Shown piece after piece: positions 25,727-35,211 of a DNA stretch of 64,000 nucleotides. Each line of letters starts with the position of its first letter. Position 1 is the stretch's first letter. The stretch is from Tolypothrix sp. NIES-4075 (lineage in GTDB: Bacteria > Cyanobacteriota > Cyanobacteriia > Cyanobacteriales > Nostocaceae). The notes beneath the pieces were generated by a model. The model was not told where the DNA came from, made no database searches, and was given only the letters and a program-made list of their open reading frames with translations. Where the stretch lies: positions 186,001 to 250,000 of the forward strand of contig NZ_BDUC01000009.1 in the NCBI RefSeq assembly GCF_002218085.1, in the 5' to 3' direction. The translations under genes and the position numbers were made by a program.

Positions 25727-26494
25727 TTACTGCTCTTGATAATTCCACAACAGCCCCCCATCAACAAAAAAGGTCGAGCCTGTAATATAATCAGCATCTG
25801 ATGAAGCGAGAAAAGCTACTATTGAAGCAACATCCTCCGGTTTGCCCAACCGACCAAGGGGAATGTTTTTCAGTACAGCATTCAGCTTTTGGGGATCGTT
25901 CAATAGATTTGTGTTAATCGGGGTGTTGATCGCTCCCGGTGCGACATTGTTAATTGTAATTCCCAGCGGTCCGAGTTCAACTGCTAAATTCCGCATCATC
26001 ATCTTCACCCCGCCCTTACTGACGCAGTAAGAGGTAAAGTGGGGAAAAGGCAATTCCTCATGCACAGAACTAATATTGATAATCTTTCCAGGACGTTGCG
26101 TTTGTCTCAGGTGTTGGACGATCGCTTGAGTTGCGAAAAATACTCCTTTCAAATTGACATTAACTACACTGTCATAATCTGCTTCACTCACGTCCCAAAA
26201 ATCCGCACGCTTTTCTAATCCAGCATTGTTCACCAAGATGTCGAGTTTGCCAAACTCTTGAACACCTGCATCAACCATTTTCCGAATATCGCTGACAACA
26301 CCTAAATCTGCCTGCACTACATAACCTTTGCGTCCTGTAGCCTCGACTTTTGTTTTAGTTTCCTCAGCACCACCCGGATGTGAGCGGTAGTCAATAATAA
26401 TATTCGCACCTTCCTCGGCAAGACGGATAGCGATCGCTTGACCGATACCTTGACTGCTACCAGTTACTAAAGCTACCTTACCTTCAAGCTTCAT
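25727..26494 (-). CDS. Short-chain dehydrogenase, glucose 1-dehydrogenase-like
   Basis: The 255-residue classical SDR has the cofactor motif TGSSQGIGQAIA (~11-22), the NNAG motif (LVNNAGLE, ~91), the active-site serine in NISSVHEE (~145) and YCVSK (~158-162, Tyr and Lys of the catalytic set). It ends VDGGLLWNYQEQ. The basic/acidic pattern after the second strand (YRSHPGG) suggests NADP preference. The SVHEELPFPHFTSY segment is typical of glucose 1-dehydrogenase-like proteins. It is encoded between an aquaporin gene and the GH63 pair, all on the same strand with short gaps, so co-expression is likely. The exact substrate is unproven. Confidence 0.85.
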   Translation of the reverse strand: MKLEGKVALVTGSSQGIGQAIAIRLAEEGANIIIDYRSHPGGAEETKTKVEATGRKGYVVQADLGVVSDIRKMVDAGVQEFGKLDILVNNAGLEKRADFWDVSEADYDSVVNVNLKGVFFATQAIVQHLRQTQRPGKIINISSVHEELPFPHFTSYCVSKGGVKMMMRNLAVELGPLGITINNVAPGAINTPINTNLLNDPQKLNAVLKNIPLGRLGKPEDVASIVAFLASSDADYITGSTFFVDGGLLWNYQEQ

Positions 26495-26522
26495 AAAAAT
26501 CTCCTATTATTGTGGAAATCTA

Positions 26523-27326
26523 TTAATCGGTACGATACGGAACCTTAACATTTTTGAAAATACAGCGGTAGTGGGGAACATGAAACAGCTTGCCAGTAAG
26601 CAGTTCCCGCTGACCAAAACTCAACAAGCGGAAAACTCCCACCGCTAGCATTGCACCTAATGGTGGTGCAACACAGTAAAGCCACTGGTCTTGTAAAAAT
26701 CGTGTTACTAAAGCTGGTCCCAGACTGCGAGCTGGATTTAAACTTGTGCCAGAAATTGGAGCTTCCAACCAAACCATCGTTGCTACCAAAAGCCAAGTCA
26801 TCAAAGGTGTCCAGCGCATCAAATGATGGTTGCTCAAGAAAATAAAGATTGCCAGCACCAGCAAACAAGTCAAACTTACCTCTGCCAAAAATACATACCA
26901 CAAAGGATAACCATCACCGGGTAACGTCATCCCATTTGTGACGCTCTTCGCATACTTTCCCCAGACGAATACCAATAAAGCAGCGCCGGCGATCGCACCA
27001 AGCAACTGTCCGATAATGTATCCAGCCAAATCATGACGATGCATTTTGCCTTGTGCCCAAAATGCCAGCGACAAGGCAGGATTGACATGAGCACCACTCA
27101 GTTTTCCTAAAGGGGAAATCGCAACTAGCGAACCACTTCCAGAAAACATTAGCCCTGTAATCAGCAAACGCATACTGCGATCGGGAATAAGCTGCTCCAT
27201 CGGCAAGCCTTTACCCATATTAAAGACAACCGCACTCAGTCCAAAAAAGACAAGACATGCAGTTAAGAGCAGTTCTGCACCGTATTCTGCCCAGTTTAGT
27301 TGTCTTTGCTTTGTAACATTTGACAT
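26523..27326 (-). CDS. Aquaporin/MIP family channel
   Basis: The 267-residue membrane protein has six hydrophobic segments and both NPA signature loops: SGAHVNPALSLAFW (~90) and GTSLNPARSLGPAL (~205). It should be a water or small-solute channel in the plasma membrane. The residue before the second NPA loop and the arginine after it (NPARS) are conserved. The C-terminus is unusually long and basic (KLFHVPHYRCIFKNVKVPYRTD). It sits in a block with GH63 enzymes, SDRs and a fasciclin protein, which together suggest a sugar- or osmotic-stress-related region (inference). Confidence 0.9.
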   Translation of the reverse strand: MSNVTKQRQLNWAEYGAELLLTACLVFFGLSAVVFNMGKGLPMEQLIPDRSMRLLITGLMFSGSGSLVAISPLGKLSGAHVNPALSLAFWAQGKMHRHDLAGYIIGQLLGAIAGAALLVFVWGKYAKSVTNGMTLPGDGYPLWYVFLAEVSLTCLLVLAIFIFLSNHHLMRWTPLMTWLLVATMVWLEAPISGTSLNPARSLGPALVTRFLQDQWLYCVAPPLGAMLAVGVFRLLSFGQRELLTGKLFHVPHYRCIFKNVKVPYRTD

Positions 27327-27434
27327 GATTTTTGCTGTTATCGTCTACGAGGGTTGCAATCTGACCTCTCTCCAAACCTCTGTGCTACCAGAAGAGGGGA
27401 ATTAAGCTTTCCCTTGCCTATGAGGGTAGGGGGG

Positions 27435-27662
27435 TTAGGTCTTTGCGATCGCTTTACCGCCGTTTGTTGTAATTTCATCTACAACCTCTTGCGCTGCTGA
27501 CTCGCTGCTGTAATAATTCACACCCACAGCCGCACCATGACTTGCTAAAAGTTTCGCTGTAGCAGCACCAATACCTCGACTAGCACCAGTAACAAGCGCA
27601 ACTCGGTTTTCCAACAACTTAGTATCAGAAGATTGCTTTTGTGTTTGAGTATTTGCAGTCAT
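27435..27662 (-). pseudogene. Truncated SDR gene (N-terminal 75 residues)
   Basis: The frame reads NRVALVTGASRGIGAATAKL near residues 19-38, a clear SDR cofactor motif, then stops after GGKAIAKT, where an intact enzyme would continue another 170 residues. The sequence downstream on this strand (27360-27434) shows no SDR homology, so the C-terminal part is lost. A translated 75-residue fragment would lack the active site. Confidence 0.75.
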
Positions 27663-27687
27663 GATGATTAATTTCTTTAAAAACGAA

Positions 27688-27735
27688 CGTAGTAAGCGCT
27701 TCAGCGCTTAAATAAAGCACTAAAGTGCTTACTAC
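27688..27735. repeat. Two-hairpin dispersed element
   Basis: CGTAGTAAGCGCT-tc-AGCGCTTAAATAAAGCACT-aa-AGTGCTTACTAC. This is the most compact copy; the two stems have different sequences (GCGCT and GCACT). It lies between the fasciclin gene and the truncated SDR. Confidence 0.8.
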
Positions 27736-27751
27736 AAACCTCACAAAAACT

Positions 27752-28165
27752 CTACAAACTGACTGATGCAGGAAGCAGTACGGTGTCAATTACATGGATG
27801 ACTCCATTTTCAGTTTCGATATCAGGCTGAACAACTGTGGCATCATTCACCTTGACACCATTGGAGGCATCAATTTTGACATCGGAACCTTCAACCGTCG
27901 TCGCTTGACTGAGTTTAACGACATCAGCCGCCGTGACTTTGCCAGATACCACATGATATTCTAGGATTTTTCTCAGGGTGAGGATATCTTGAAGCAGTGC
28001 TTCGACTGTTCCCGATGGCAACTTAGAAAAGGCATCATCAGTTGGCGCGAAAACAGTGAATGGACCGGGACTCTTGAGTGTGTCTGCAAGACCAGCAGCC
28101 GTAACTGCCGTGACTAAGGTGGAGAAAGTCCCCGCACTCATGGCAGTATCAACAATATCAGGCAT
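27752..28165 (-). CDS. Fasciclin (FAS1) domain protein
   Basis: The 137-residue product is a single FAS1 domain. It shows FSTLVTAVTAAGLADTLK and the H1 box GPFTVFAPTDDAFSKLP near the N-terminus, the helix ILTLRKILEYHVVSGK in the middle, and the H2-like end NGVIHVIDTVLLPASV. FAS1 domains mediate adhesion. No signal peptide is present in this start; an upstream ATG at 28207 adds FFCQFITNSIKI, which is not a clear signal either. The start at 28165 fits the common cyanobacterial form (MPDIVDTA). The partner is unknown. Confidence 0.88.
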   Translation of the reverse strand: MPDIVDTAMSAGTFSTLVTAVTAAGLADTLKSPGPFTVFAPTDDAFSKLPSGTVEALLQDILTLRKILEYHVVSGKVTAADVVKLSQATTVEGSDVKIDASNGVKVNDATVVQPDIETENGVIHVIDTVLLPASVSL

Positions 28166-28297
28166 AATTTTGATGCTATTTGTGATAAATTGACAAAAAA
28201 ACGTCAAACATTCTCTAGCCTATGTCTTAGGTAAATTTACACTCTCTATCGCTGGGAGGAAATAATAAGGTTTTTTGTAATTGCTGCTACTGTTGGT

Positions 28298-28624
28298 CTA
28301 GACAATTTTGCCTGTAGCGCGGATATTTTGACCAGTCACCCAAGCGGCATCATCAGATACCAGCGGACATCTTCAATTTTTCGCATGTCAACTTGGATAG
28401 CGATCGCATCTGTTTGATTAGCTTTAATTGCGGAAATCAATTCTTCTGCTTTGTCTTTATTGCCGGCTTAGGTGACAACGACATTTGCACCATCACGTCC
28501 CAAACGTTCAGCGTAGACGCGTAGCCTGCGGCAAGCCGCAGGCTAGCGGCTTGTCGCCAGACATCGCACGTCCGAGACCGCGTGATTAACCTGTAACAAT
28601 TGCGACTTTTCCTGTAAGTGACAT
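28298..28624 (-). pseudogene. SDR pseudogene with palindromic insertion and internal deletion
   Basis: Reading from 28624, MSLTGKVAIVTG is followed by a stop, then SRGLGRAM; then comes a GC-rich palindrome (AGCCTGCGG-caag-CCGCAGGCT, ~28523-28545). After it, AERLGRDGANVVVT, another stop, AGNKDKAEELISAI and AIAIQVDMRKIEDV, and finally AAWVTGQNIRATGKIV to a stop at 28298. The order is that of an SDR with the central catalytic part deleted and a repeat inserted near the cofactor motif. Two stop codons and the deletion show it is dead. Confidence 0.78.
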
Positions 28625-28627
28625 AAT

Positions 28628-29566
28628 CTAAAAATTCCCCTGGCTAATAAATTGCTTGACTGTTGTCGGTTGGATGTGCGGATAACGAGGGTTATCAAGT
28701 TTATCGAGTTTGCCTTTGCCCGATACCATCGTGTAGTGATACTGTTCGGGAATATACTCAAGTGGGCAGAAGGCTTTCTGTTTAGTTTTGGCAATCCAGG
28801 CTTTTAAATCGTCCACACTTCCTAAGCGTTTTTCAACCAGTTTTTTACCTTTTACTTCTTCAAAGGTGGCAAGTAATTGTTTCATGGTGAGGACATCACC
28901 CGCAACTTTCAGCGCTGAATTGACCATTTGCGGATCGGCGATCGCCTCGGCAATATATTTCGCCGTATCATCGTATGTGGTAAAATCACACGGTTGCTCA
29001 CCATCACCCCAGTAACTAAACGTACCCACTTCAAAATCAAATAACTTGGCAAAGGGTGACAATTGAACTTCGGTAAAAGCACCGTTGAGAATAAAAGTAT
29101 ATTCAAGTCCTGACTGTTTCAAAAGCTCGGCAAATTTGATGCGAAAGTCGAGATTGTAGTTATCGCCCAAATCCAGTTTGAAGTAATCCACTGAATAATC
29201 GGAAGGGACAAATTTTTTCACATTATTATTTATCGCAGCTTCCAACAGATTTAACTGCCCGGAAAGCACGATATCTTCACGGTACAAGTTTGTTTGATGG
29301 CTGCTACTGCCTTTAATTGCGGATACAATTATTTCCACATTTTTACAAGCTTCAGTCAAACTTTGTTGGTCAAATAAATCACCTTCAACAAAAACAACTC
29401 CTTTCGCGTTTAAGTCATCTAACTGCTGTTGCTTTTTGTTGCTAATATTATTAGACCGAATTAATCCCTTAACCTTCATCACCCCTTTATCTAGTATCGT
29501 TGAGGCGATTTTGCTACCAAGAATGCCCGTGATACCAGCGATGAGTACAGTTGGTTTAGAGTCCAT
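28628..29566 (-). CDS. NmrA-like/isoflavone-reductase-family NAD(P)-binding protein
   Basis: The 312-residue protein starts with a Rossmann motif GITGILGSKIA (~11-21) and has the atypical-SDR features VEGDLFDQQSL (~60), VSAIKGSS (~82), FVPSDYSVDYF (~118) and FTEVQLSPFAKLF. This pattern matches the NmrA/phenylcoumaran benzylic ether reductase group, which reduces small aromatic or sugar-related substrates or senses NADP state. The usual catalytic lysine of the plant enzymes is not evident to me, so the reaction is not assigned. It ends 4 bases before the dead SDR on the same strand. Confidence 0.8.
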   Translation of the reverse strand: MDSKPTVLIAGITGILGSKIASTILDKGVMKVKGLIRSNNISNKKQQQLDDLNAKGVVFVEGDLFDQQSLTEACKNVEIIVSAIKGSSSHQTNLYREDIVLSGQLNLLEAAINNNVKKFVPSDYSVDYFKLDLGDNYNLDFRIKFAELLKQSGLEYTFILNGAFTEVQLSPFAKLFDFEVGTFSYWGDGEQPCDFTTYDDTAKYIAEAIADPQMVNSALKVAGDVLTMKQLLATFEEVKGKKLVEKRLGSVDDLKAWIAKTKQKAFCPLEYIPEQYHYTMVSGKGKLDKLDNPRYPHIQPTTVKQFISQGNF

Positions 29567-30034
29567 AAGTTTTTATTATTTTGAGATTGCTAAATCTGGT
29601 TTTGTTAGATTTGAATTCATTTATGGATGCTCATAAAGCGCGAATAATGCTGCCTGTCACCATGATTTGCTCTAGGGGGAAAGTTCTTTGTCTTCTCTAA
29701 CCACCAGGATTATTATTTGGATTTGTTAAAGATATTTAGTAATTTACGTTACTAAAGTTTGTTATATATTCATCAATCTTGAGATATATGTAAATAGGAG
29801 TATATATTCTGATATTTATATTAAATATTTCCCAACTTCAAAACGCCTCAACCGTCGTAGATACATTCGGTCCAAAACGTCTCTACAATATGTATGATTT
29901 GCGCTTCCACGATATTATTAGTATTAAAAATGACCAATAACGTGAAATCCCCCGTTTTTTACGCGGGGGATTAACTTCATAATAGATTCAGCCTAGGAAG
30001 AAATGGATGAATGTCGAATTTAGCTAAAATCGAT
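29567..30034. other. Intergenic region with a coding scrap and a stem-loop
   Basis: Minus-strand translation of ~29634-29685 reads FPLEQIMVTGSIIRAL then stop, resembling an SDR C-terminus and so probably a further relic. The segment 29690-29900 is AT-rich with no signal. A stem-loop AATCCCCCG/CGGGGGATT (29946-29954/29964-29972) lies downstream of the UDP-glucose dehydrogenase gene and may end its transcript, although no T run follows. Confidence 0.5.
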
Positions 30035-31426
30035 TTAGCGTCCAACGCCTATATATTGGAACCCAGCGCGTACCATTTTTTCAGGATCGAGGAAATTACG
30101 ACCATCAATCATTACCGCGTGGCACATCAACTTCGCCATTTTCGCGTAGTCGAGATTGCTGAACTGTTCCCATTCAGTTACCAATACTAAAGCATCACAA
30201 CCGTCAGCAAGGCGTTCGGCGTCGGTTTCTACTAACACACCGGAAAGACCATGACGCATTCCGGTTTGAGAAATAATTGGATCGTATGCTTTAACTTTGG
30301 CTCCGAGTCTATTCAACTGCTCAATCAAGTTGAGTGCGGGAGCGTCGCGCAAATCGTCGGTATCGGGTTTAAAGGTTAAACCGAGTAATCCGACAGTTTT
30401 ACCTTTGAGGATTTTTAGGGCTTGTTGGAGTTTTTCCAGAGCAATCAAGCGCTGACGTTCATTGACGCTGACAGCGGCTTTGAGCAGTTGAGCTTCATAG
30501 CCGTAGTCATCAGCAGTATGAACCAGGGCAGAGACATCTTTCGGGAAGCAGGAACCACCCCAGCCGATACCAGCTTGCAAGAATTTATTACCAATCCGAG
30601 AATCTAAACCGATACCTTTTGCTACTTGGGTAATATCAGCACCAACGCGATCGCAAATATTCGCAACTTCGTTAATAAAACTAATCTTGGTTGCCAAAAA
30701 AGCATTAGCAGCATATTTAATCATTTCTGCCGAGCTTAAGTCTGTTGCCAATATAGGCACTTGAGGTAAAGATTTATCCTCAGCAAAGTTGCGCTCGACA
30801 ATTGGGGCATACAATTCTTTCATCATGCCGATCGCTCTTGGAGAGTTACCACCCAAGACAATGCGATCAGGGTTAAAGGTGTCGTACACTGCCGAACCTT
30901 CGCGCAAAAACTCTGGATTGCTGAGTACATCAAACTGAGATGTATATTCAGGCAATTTCTCTTCAATTGCAGCTCCACCTGCGGGAACTAGTGTTTTTTG
31001 GCGTTCAGCGATACCATCCATCACAAGCATCCGCACCCAGTCACCTGAGCCAATCGGCACTGTAGATTTGTTGACGATGACCTTATAACCACCGTTAAGA
31101 TTTGCGCCAATACTACGGGCTACAGCCTCAACGTAACGAGTATCACTTTCACCAGTGGGTAAGGGTGGTGTTCCCACAGCAATAAACAAAATTTCCCCGT
31201 GAGAAACGCCTGCACTGATGTCGGTGGTGAACTCAATATTACCCGATTGAATGGCAGACTGCATAATTTCCGAGAGTCCAGGCTCGAAAATTGGCGATTG
31301 CCCAGACTTCATTAACTTGACTTTTTCTTCGTTGTTGTCTACGCAAATTACACTATGTCCAATATGAGCCAAGCAAGCGCCTGTCACCAAACCAACGTAG
31401 CCAGTACCAATTACACAAACACGCAT
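30035..31426 (-). CDS. ugd: UDP-glucose 6-dehydrogenase
   Basis: This enzyme oxidises UDP-glucose to UDP-glucuronate with two NAD+. The 463 residues show the N-terminal Rossmann motif GTGYVGLVTG (~7-16), VDNNEEKV, the TVPIGSGD loop (~122), SNPEFLREGSAV (~170), the catalytic cysteine Cys293 in GGSCFPKD and the C-terminal Rossmann region TVGLLGLTFKPDTDDLRDAP. All key residues are present and the length is typical. The gene lies 100 bases downstream of UDP-glucuronate decarboxylase on the same strand; together they would convert UDP-glucose to UDP-xylose for extracellular polysaccharide. Confidence 0.95.
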   Translation of the reverse strand: MRVCVIGTGYVGLVTGACLAHIGHSVICVDNNEEKVKLMKSGQSPIFEPGLSEIMQSAIQSGNIEFTTDISAGVSHGEILFIAVGTPPLPTGESDTRYVEAVARSIGANLNGGYKVIVNKSTVPIGSGDWVRMLVMDGIAERQKTLVPAGGAAIEEKLPEYTSQFDVLSNPEFLREGSAVYDTFNPDRIVLGGNSPRAIGMMKELYAPIVERNFAEDKSLPQVPILATDLSSAEMIKYAANAFLATKISFINEVANICDRVGADITQVAKGIGLDSRIGNKFLQAGIGWGGSCFPKDVSALVHTADDYGYEAQLLKAAVSVNERQRLIALEKLQQALKILKGKTVGLLGLTFKPDTDDLRDAPALNLIEQLNRLGAKVKAYDPIISQTGMRHGLSGVLVETDAERLADGCDALVLVTEWEQFSNLDYAKMAKLMCHAVMIDGRNFLDPEKMVRAGFQYIGVGR

Positions 31427-31526
31427 TTTTTTAATTCCTTGCTTTTTTGGGGTTAGTGGTCAAAGAGAAGTTTTCCGCAACTCAAAAGTTGATTAGTCTA
31501 CAGTTCAGAGTCTAAAAATGCCTTGA

Positions 31527-32483
31527 CTACTGACTATTGACTGTTGAGTGTTGACTACCTTTGATGCGATCGCGGAAATCTTCTACAGTCAGTTTTAACC
31601 CCTCTTGCAGAGGAACGGTAGGTTCCCAATTTAACAAAGTTTTTGCTTTGGTAATATCGGGACGGCGGCGACGCGGATCATCAGAAGGCAGAGACTCAAA
31701 TTTTATCTGTGCATCCGGATTTATCAGGGTTTGCACGGCTTGGGCTAATTCTAAAATGGTATATTCACCAGGATTGCCTATATTTACTGGACCTACGTAG
31801 TCACTCTTCATCAACCGTAAAAATCCTTCGATCAAGTCGGAAACGTAGCAGAAACTACGGGTTTGTGAACCATCCCCGTATATTGTCAAAGGTTCGCCCC
31901 GCAAAGCCTGAACGATAAAGTTACTTACTACCCGACCATCATTTTCTAACATCCGAGGACCATAGGTGTTGAAAATACGGACAACCCGAATATCAACTTT
32001 ATTTTGTCTGTAGTAGTCAAATGCCAAAGTTTCGGCAATTCGTTTGCCTTCGTCGTAACATGAACGCAGCCCAATCGGATTGACGCTACCTCTATATTCT
32101 TCTGTTTGCGGATGAACTTCTGGATCTCCGTACACTTCGCTAGTTGAAGCTAAGAAAAACCGTGCTTTGACACGTTTAGCCAACCCCAGCATATTCATCG
32201 TCCCAATAACGTTGGTTTTGACTGTTTTGACTGGATTGTACTGGTAATGTACTGGGGAAGCAGGACAAGCCAGATGATAAATTTGATCCACTTCTAACCG
32301 AATTGGTTCGGTGATGTCGTGGCGGATGAGTTCAAAGTATGGATGATTCATCCATTTGAGGATGTTTTGTTTATTACCTGTGTATAAGTTATCCAAACAG
32401 ATAACTTCATGCCCATCAGCCATTAGTCTGTCGATTAGATGGGAACCAAGAAACCCAGCACCGCCTGTCACCAAAATTCTCAT
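31527..32483 (-). CDS. uxs: UDP-glucuronate decarboxylase (UDP-xylose synthase)
   Basis: The 318-residue extended SDR has TGGAGFLGSHL (~6-16), the active-site region STSEVYGDPEVHPQ (~113), YDEGK with Tyr143 and Lys147, RIFNTYGPRM (~170) and GDGSQTRSFCYVSDLIEG (~205). SCYDEGKRIAE is the signature of UXS rather than of epimerases (YxxxK without EG). It makes UDP-xylose from UDP-glucuronate. The likely upstream enzyme Ugd is encoded next to it and transcribed in the same direction, with uxs first. A GTTGACTACC-rich spacer separates them. Confidence 0.92.
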   Translation of the reverse strand: MRILVTGGAGFLGSHLIDRLMADGHEVICLDNLYTGNKQNILKWMNHPYFELIRHDITEPIRLEVDQIYHLACPASPVHYQYNPVKTVKTNVIGTMNMLGLAKRVKARFFLASTSEVYGDPEVHPQTEEYRGSVNPIGLRSCYDEGKRIAETLAFDYYRQNKVDIRVVRIFNTYGPRMLENDGRVVSNFIVQALRGEPLTIYGDGSQTRSFCYVSDLIEGFLRLMKSDYVGPVNIGNPGEYTILELAQAVQTLINPDAQIKFESLPSDDPRRRRPDITKAKTLLNWEPTVPLQEGLKLTVEDFRDRIKGSQHSTVNSQ

Positions 32484-32765
32484 AATTTACCAGTTACTTA
32501 CATAGGGCTTGCAAAGTGCAATCGCGCCTGTTTTTAGAGTACCCAGCCTGATAACAAAAATAGAGCACTTCCACGGGTAACTAAAAAAGTTTTTTTATCG
32601 GCGATTTACTTCTAGATGCAATCAAGCACTTGATTACTTCACAATTCACTTAGCAAAATAACAAACATTCATAGCCTAATCTGGGCTTTTCGGCAAGACT
32701 TTACAAAATCTTTAAAAATATAAAGTTTTGAAACAGGGAATGGGGAATGGGGAATGCATTACCCA

Positions 32766-34919
32766 TTACCCATTACCAATTACCGCGTTACCAATTACCG
32801 TTGTAGTATTGGAAACTGCTGTAGGCAAAACTTCTGTGGGATTGCGTTCTGGTTCGCCAAGCATGACGATAGAGCAGGTGAGTTGTCTGGCTAACTGAGT
32901 AGTGACATCACTAATGGCTAATCCACCGGGACTTGTGCGATTGCGTATAAAAGGTAACACTACTAAATCATATAATCGCGCTGCCTGCAAAATTGCTTGG
33001 ACAACGTTTTCATGGGCAATGATTTGAACTTCTGGGGGATTGGGCAAAGCTAATTTAGATACTAATAAGCCAAGTTGCGATCGCCTAGAAGCGATTTTAC
33101 TGGAACTAGTGCGGCGATCGCATACATTCAACACGGTAACTTGCGCTTGATTTGCCTCTGCTAACATCTGGGCAAATTGCACCGGGTGCAATGATGGTGC
33201 CATCAGGTTTTCAACGGGCACTAAAATTCGCTGAATTTTTCTCGGTGATTCTACTAAACGTGTCACCGCTACCGGACAATGAGATGCCCAGAGAACGCTG
33301 TCAATCACATTACCAAATAAACGCGCTCTCAGCCCAGTCCGTTTGCCCCAACCCATAACAATTAAACTAGCTTTTTGTTCGCGAGCAGCTCTGCTGATAC
33401 CTTGAGCAAAAGCATCATCAATTCGCAGTAATGGTTCTGCTTGTACGCTCAATACTTGACTTTGAGCGGTGGCTTTGGAAAGTAAGCGTTCACTGCGTTG
33501 CAGAGAAATTTCTAACTGTGGTGCATCCATGTGAGCCGCCGCAGTAGCGATCGCTAATGGTATAATTCTGCCATTTTCCTGACGTGCTAATAATGCCGCC
33601 ATTTCAATCAAATATTGCTGAGTTTGCGGATTGTAAATAGGTACGACTATAGTAAAATTACTGTGTTTATTCTCTATATTTTGATACGACGGTGTTGTAG
33701 TTGCGTGCTGCTCAACAGATGATGAAGCCAAACTAGCAGCAAGGCGACTGGTAATCAACGGTCCTACGGTTGATGTCACCAGCATTAAGCTAATAACACT
33801 ATTTAATACCCATATCGGTAACAACTCCGCCCGATATCCCACTAATGTTGCCGCTAATGTCGCACCCACTTGGGGTAGACTCAGCGACCACATCATTAAC
33901 ATTTCTTGCCAGTTATAGCGGTAAAGTAGTTTCGCTAAAAAAGCAGCGAGAAATTTGCTCAACAATAAACCAATTACAATAAATAGGGTTAGCTTCAGCG
34001 TGCTAAAGTTGCTGGCAGGTGGCAAATTGATTAATGAGCCAAGGTGAACAAAGAAAATAGGAATGAACAGCACGCTACCAACGAACATTACCTTTTCTTT
34101 GACTGGTCCAGAAGCTAGGACACCATTTACCGCTAAACCTGCTAAAAAGGCTCCAACGATTTTTTCTACCCCGATTAATTGAGCACCTACAGCGGCAAGA
34201 AATACGCAAAGCAATACAAATAAAAATTGGTTTCCCTCATCGTCTCCAGATCGCCGAAAAAATTCTTTACCCGCCCAATCAAAGCCGACTAATACAACGA
34301 TTAAGTAAATAATTAAGGAATTAAATAAAGTTATCAATCCCCAATAGCTGAATTGTTTAGCATGAACGGCTATACACAGAGATAACACCAGCAGTGCCCC
34401 GATGTTAGTAAAAATTGTGGCTCCAATGGTGACGCTGACAGCTTGATTTTTGACTATTCCCAGGCGATTGATAAGCGGATATGCCAACAAAGTGTAGGAA
34501 GCAAACATTGAGCCAATTAATATCGAAGCATTGCCGCTAAAACCAAAAATCTGCCCGATTAAGGTTCCTAAGGCTAGGGGGATAAAAAAGGTGAAGCTAG
34601 CAAATCCAAAAGAACGACTTTTCTGACGGCGGAATTGTTCTAAATCAATTTCTAACCCCGCTATAAACATCAAGTAGACTAACCCGATATCTGATAGCAA
34701 ATTGATAGTTGGCGAATCAGGCTGGAATACATTCCAACCTGATGGACCAAGTACTACCCCCGAAAAAACCAAACCTACTAATCCGGGTAGTCTTAGCCGC
34801 TCAAATAGAATCGGCACGACTAAGATAACCACTAATAAAATGGCAAAGGGAACAATTGGTTCGTTGCCGAGAACTTGGTTTGTCGGTTCTAAAGCAAGAA
34901 CTTGGGACAGGAGTTCCAT
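32766..34919 (-). CDS. Cation:proton antiporter (CPA2) with C-terminal universal stress domains
   Basis: The product is about 717 residues from the ATG at 34919. Residues ~10-400 form some 12 membrane helices typical of NhaS3/KefB exchangers (RLRLPGLVGLVFSGVVLGP, LMFIAGLEIDLEQF, VGAFLAGLAVNGVL). The FIAGLEIDL helix and its acidic residues are the ion-site region of the family. Residues ~440-700 hold two UspA-like segments (SLIVMGWGKRTGLRARLFGNVIDSVL and LVVLPFIRNRTSPGG), with GWGKR...GNV close to the ATP-binding GxxG pattern. It should exchange Na+ or K+ for H+ and sense a cytoplasmic nucleotide signal. The upstream start at 34997 is less likely, as it adds a repeat-like segment. Confidence 0.88.
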   Translation of the reverse strand: MELLSQVLALEPTNQVLGNEPIVPFAILLVVILVVPILFERLRLPGLVGLVFSGVVLGPSGWNVFQPDSPTINLLSDIGLVYLMFIAGLEIDLEQFRRQKSRSFGFASFTFFIPLALGTLIGQIFGFSGNASILIGSMFASYTLLAYPLINRLGIVKNQAVSVTIGATIFTNIGALLVLSLCIAVHAKQFSYWGLITLFNSLIIYLIVVLVGFDWAGKEFFRRSGDDEGNQFLFVLLCVFLAAVGAQLIGVEKIVGAFLAGLAVNGVLASGPVKEKVMFVGSVLFIPIFFVHLGSLINLPPASNFSTLKLTLFIVIGLLLSKFLAAFLAKLLYRYNWQEMLMMWSLSLPQVGATLAATLVGYRAELLPIWVLNSVISLMLVTSTVGPLITSRLAASLASSSVEQHATTTPSYQNIENKHSNFTIVVPIYNPQTQQYLIEMAALLARQENGRIIPLAIATAAAHMDAPQLEISLQRSERLLSKATAQSQVLSVQAEPLLRIDDAFAQGISRAAREQKASLIVMGWGKRTGLRARLFGNVIDSVLWASHCPVAVTRLVESPRKIQRILVPVENLMAPSLHPVQFAQMLAEANQAQVTVLNVCDRRTSSSKIASRRSQLGLLVSKLALPNPPEVQIIAHENVVQAILQAARLYDLVVLPFIRNRTSPGGLAISDVTTQLARQLTCSIVMLGEPERNPTEVLPTAVSNTTTVIGNAVIGNG

Positions 34920-35042
34920 AGGTAGGACTTGTATGTTCGCAAGCTTAGTGAAGCGACAATTGCCCCAAGGCAATTGTTCGCTGTGAAAATAAATCAATCA
35001 TCCACCCTGGAGAAAATGAAAAAGTGAGAAAATTTGACCAAA

Positions 35043-35160
35043 AGAAGCTTTCTTACAGGGGGCAAGGGGCAGGGGGCAGGGGGAGTTTGTCTCCTTGTCT
35101 TCCTTGTCTCTCCTCTCTCCCCATCTCCCCATCTCCCCATCCCCCCCTGTCCCTGCAAGA
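35043..35160. repeat. G-rich to C-rich repeat arms upstream of the antiporter
   Basis: GGGGGCAAGGGGCAGGGGG runs into GAGTTTGTCTCC and then CCCCATCTCCCC units. The two arms are partly complementary. No gene is seen in this interval. Confidence 0.65.
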
Positions 35161-35211
35161 AAGCCTCTTCGTGGACTTACATCATCGAGGCGATCGCCTA
35201 TGCGATCCTAC

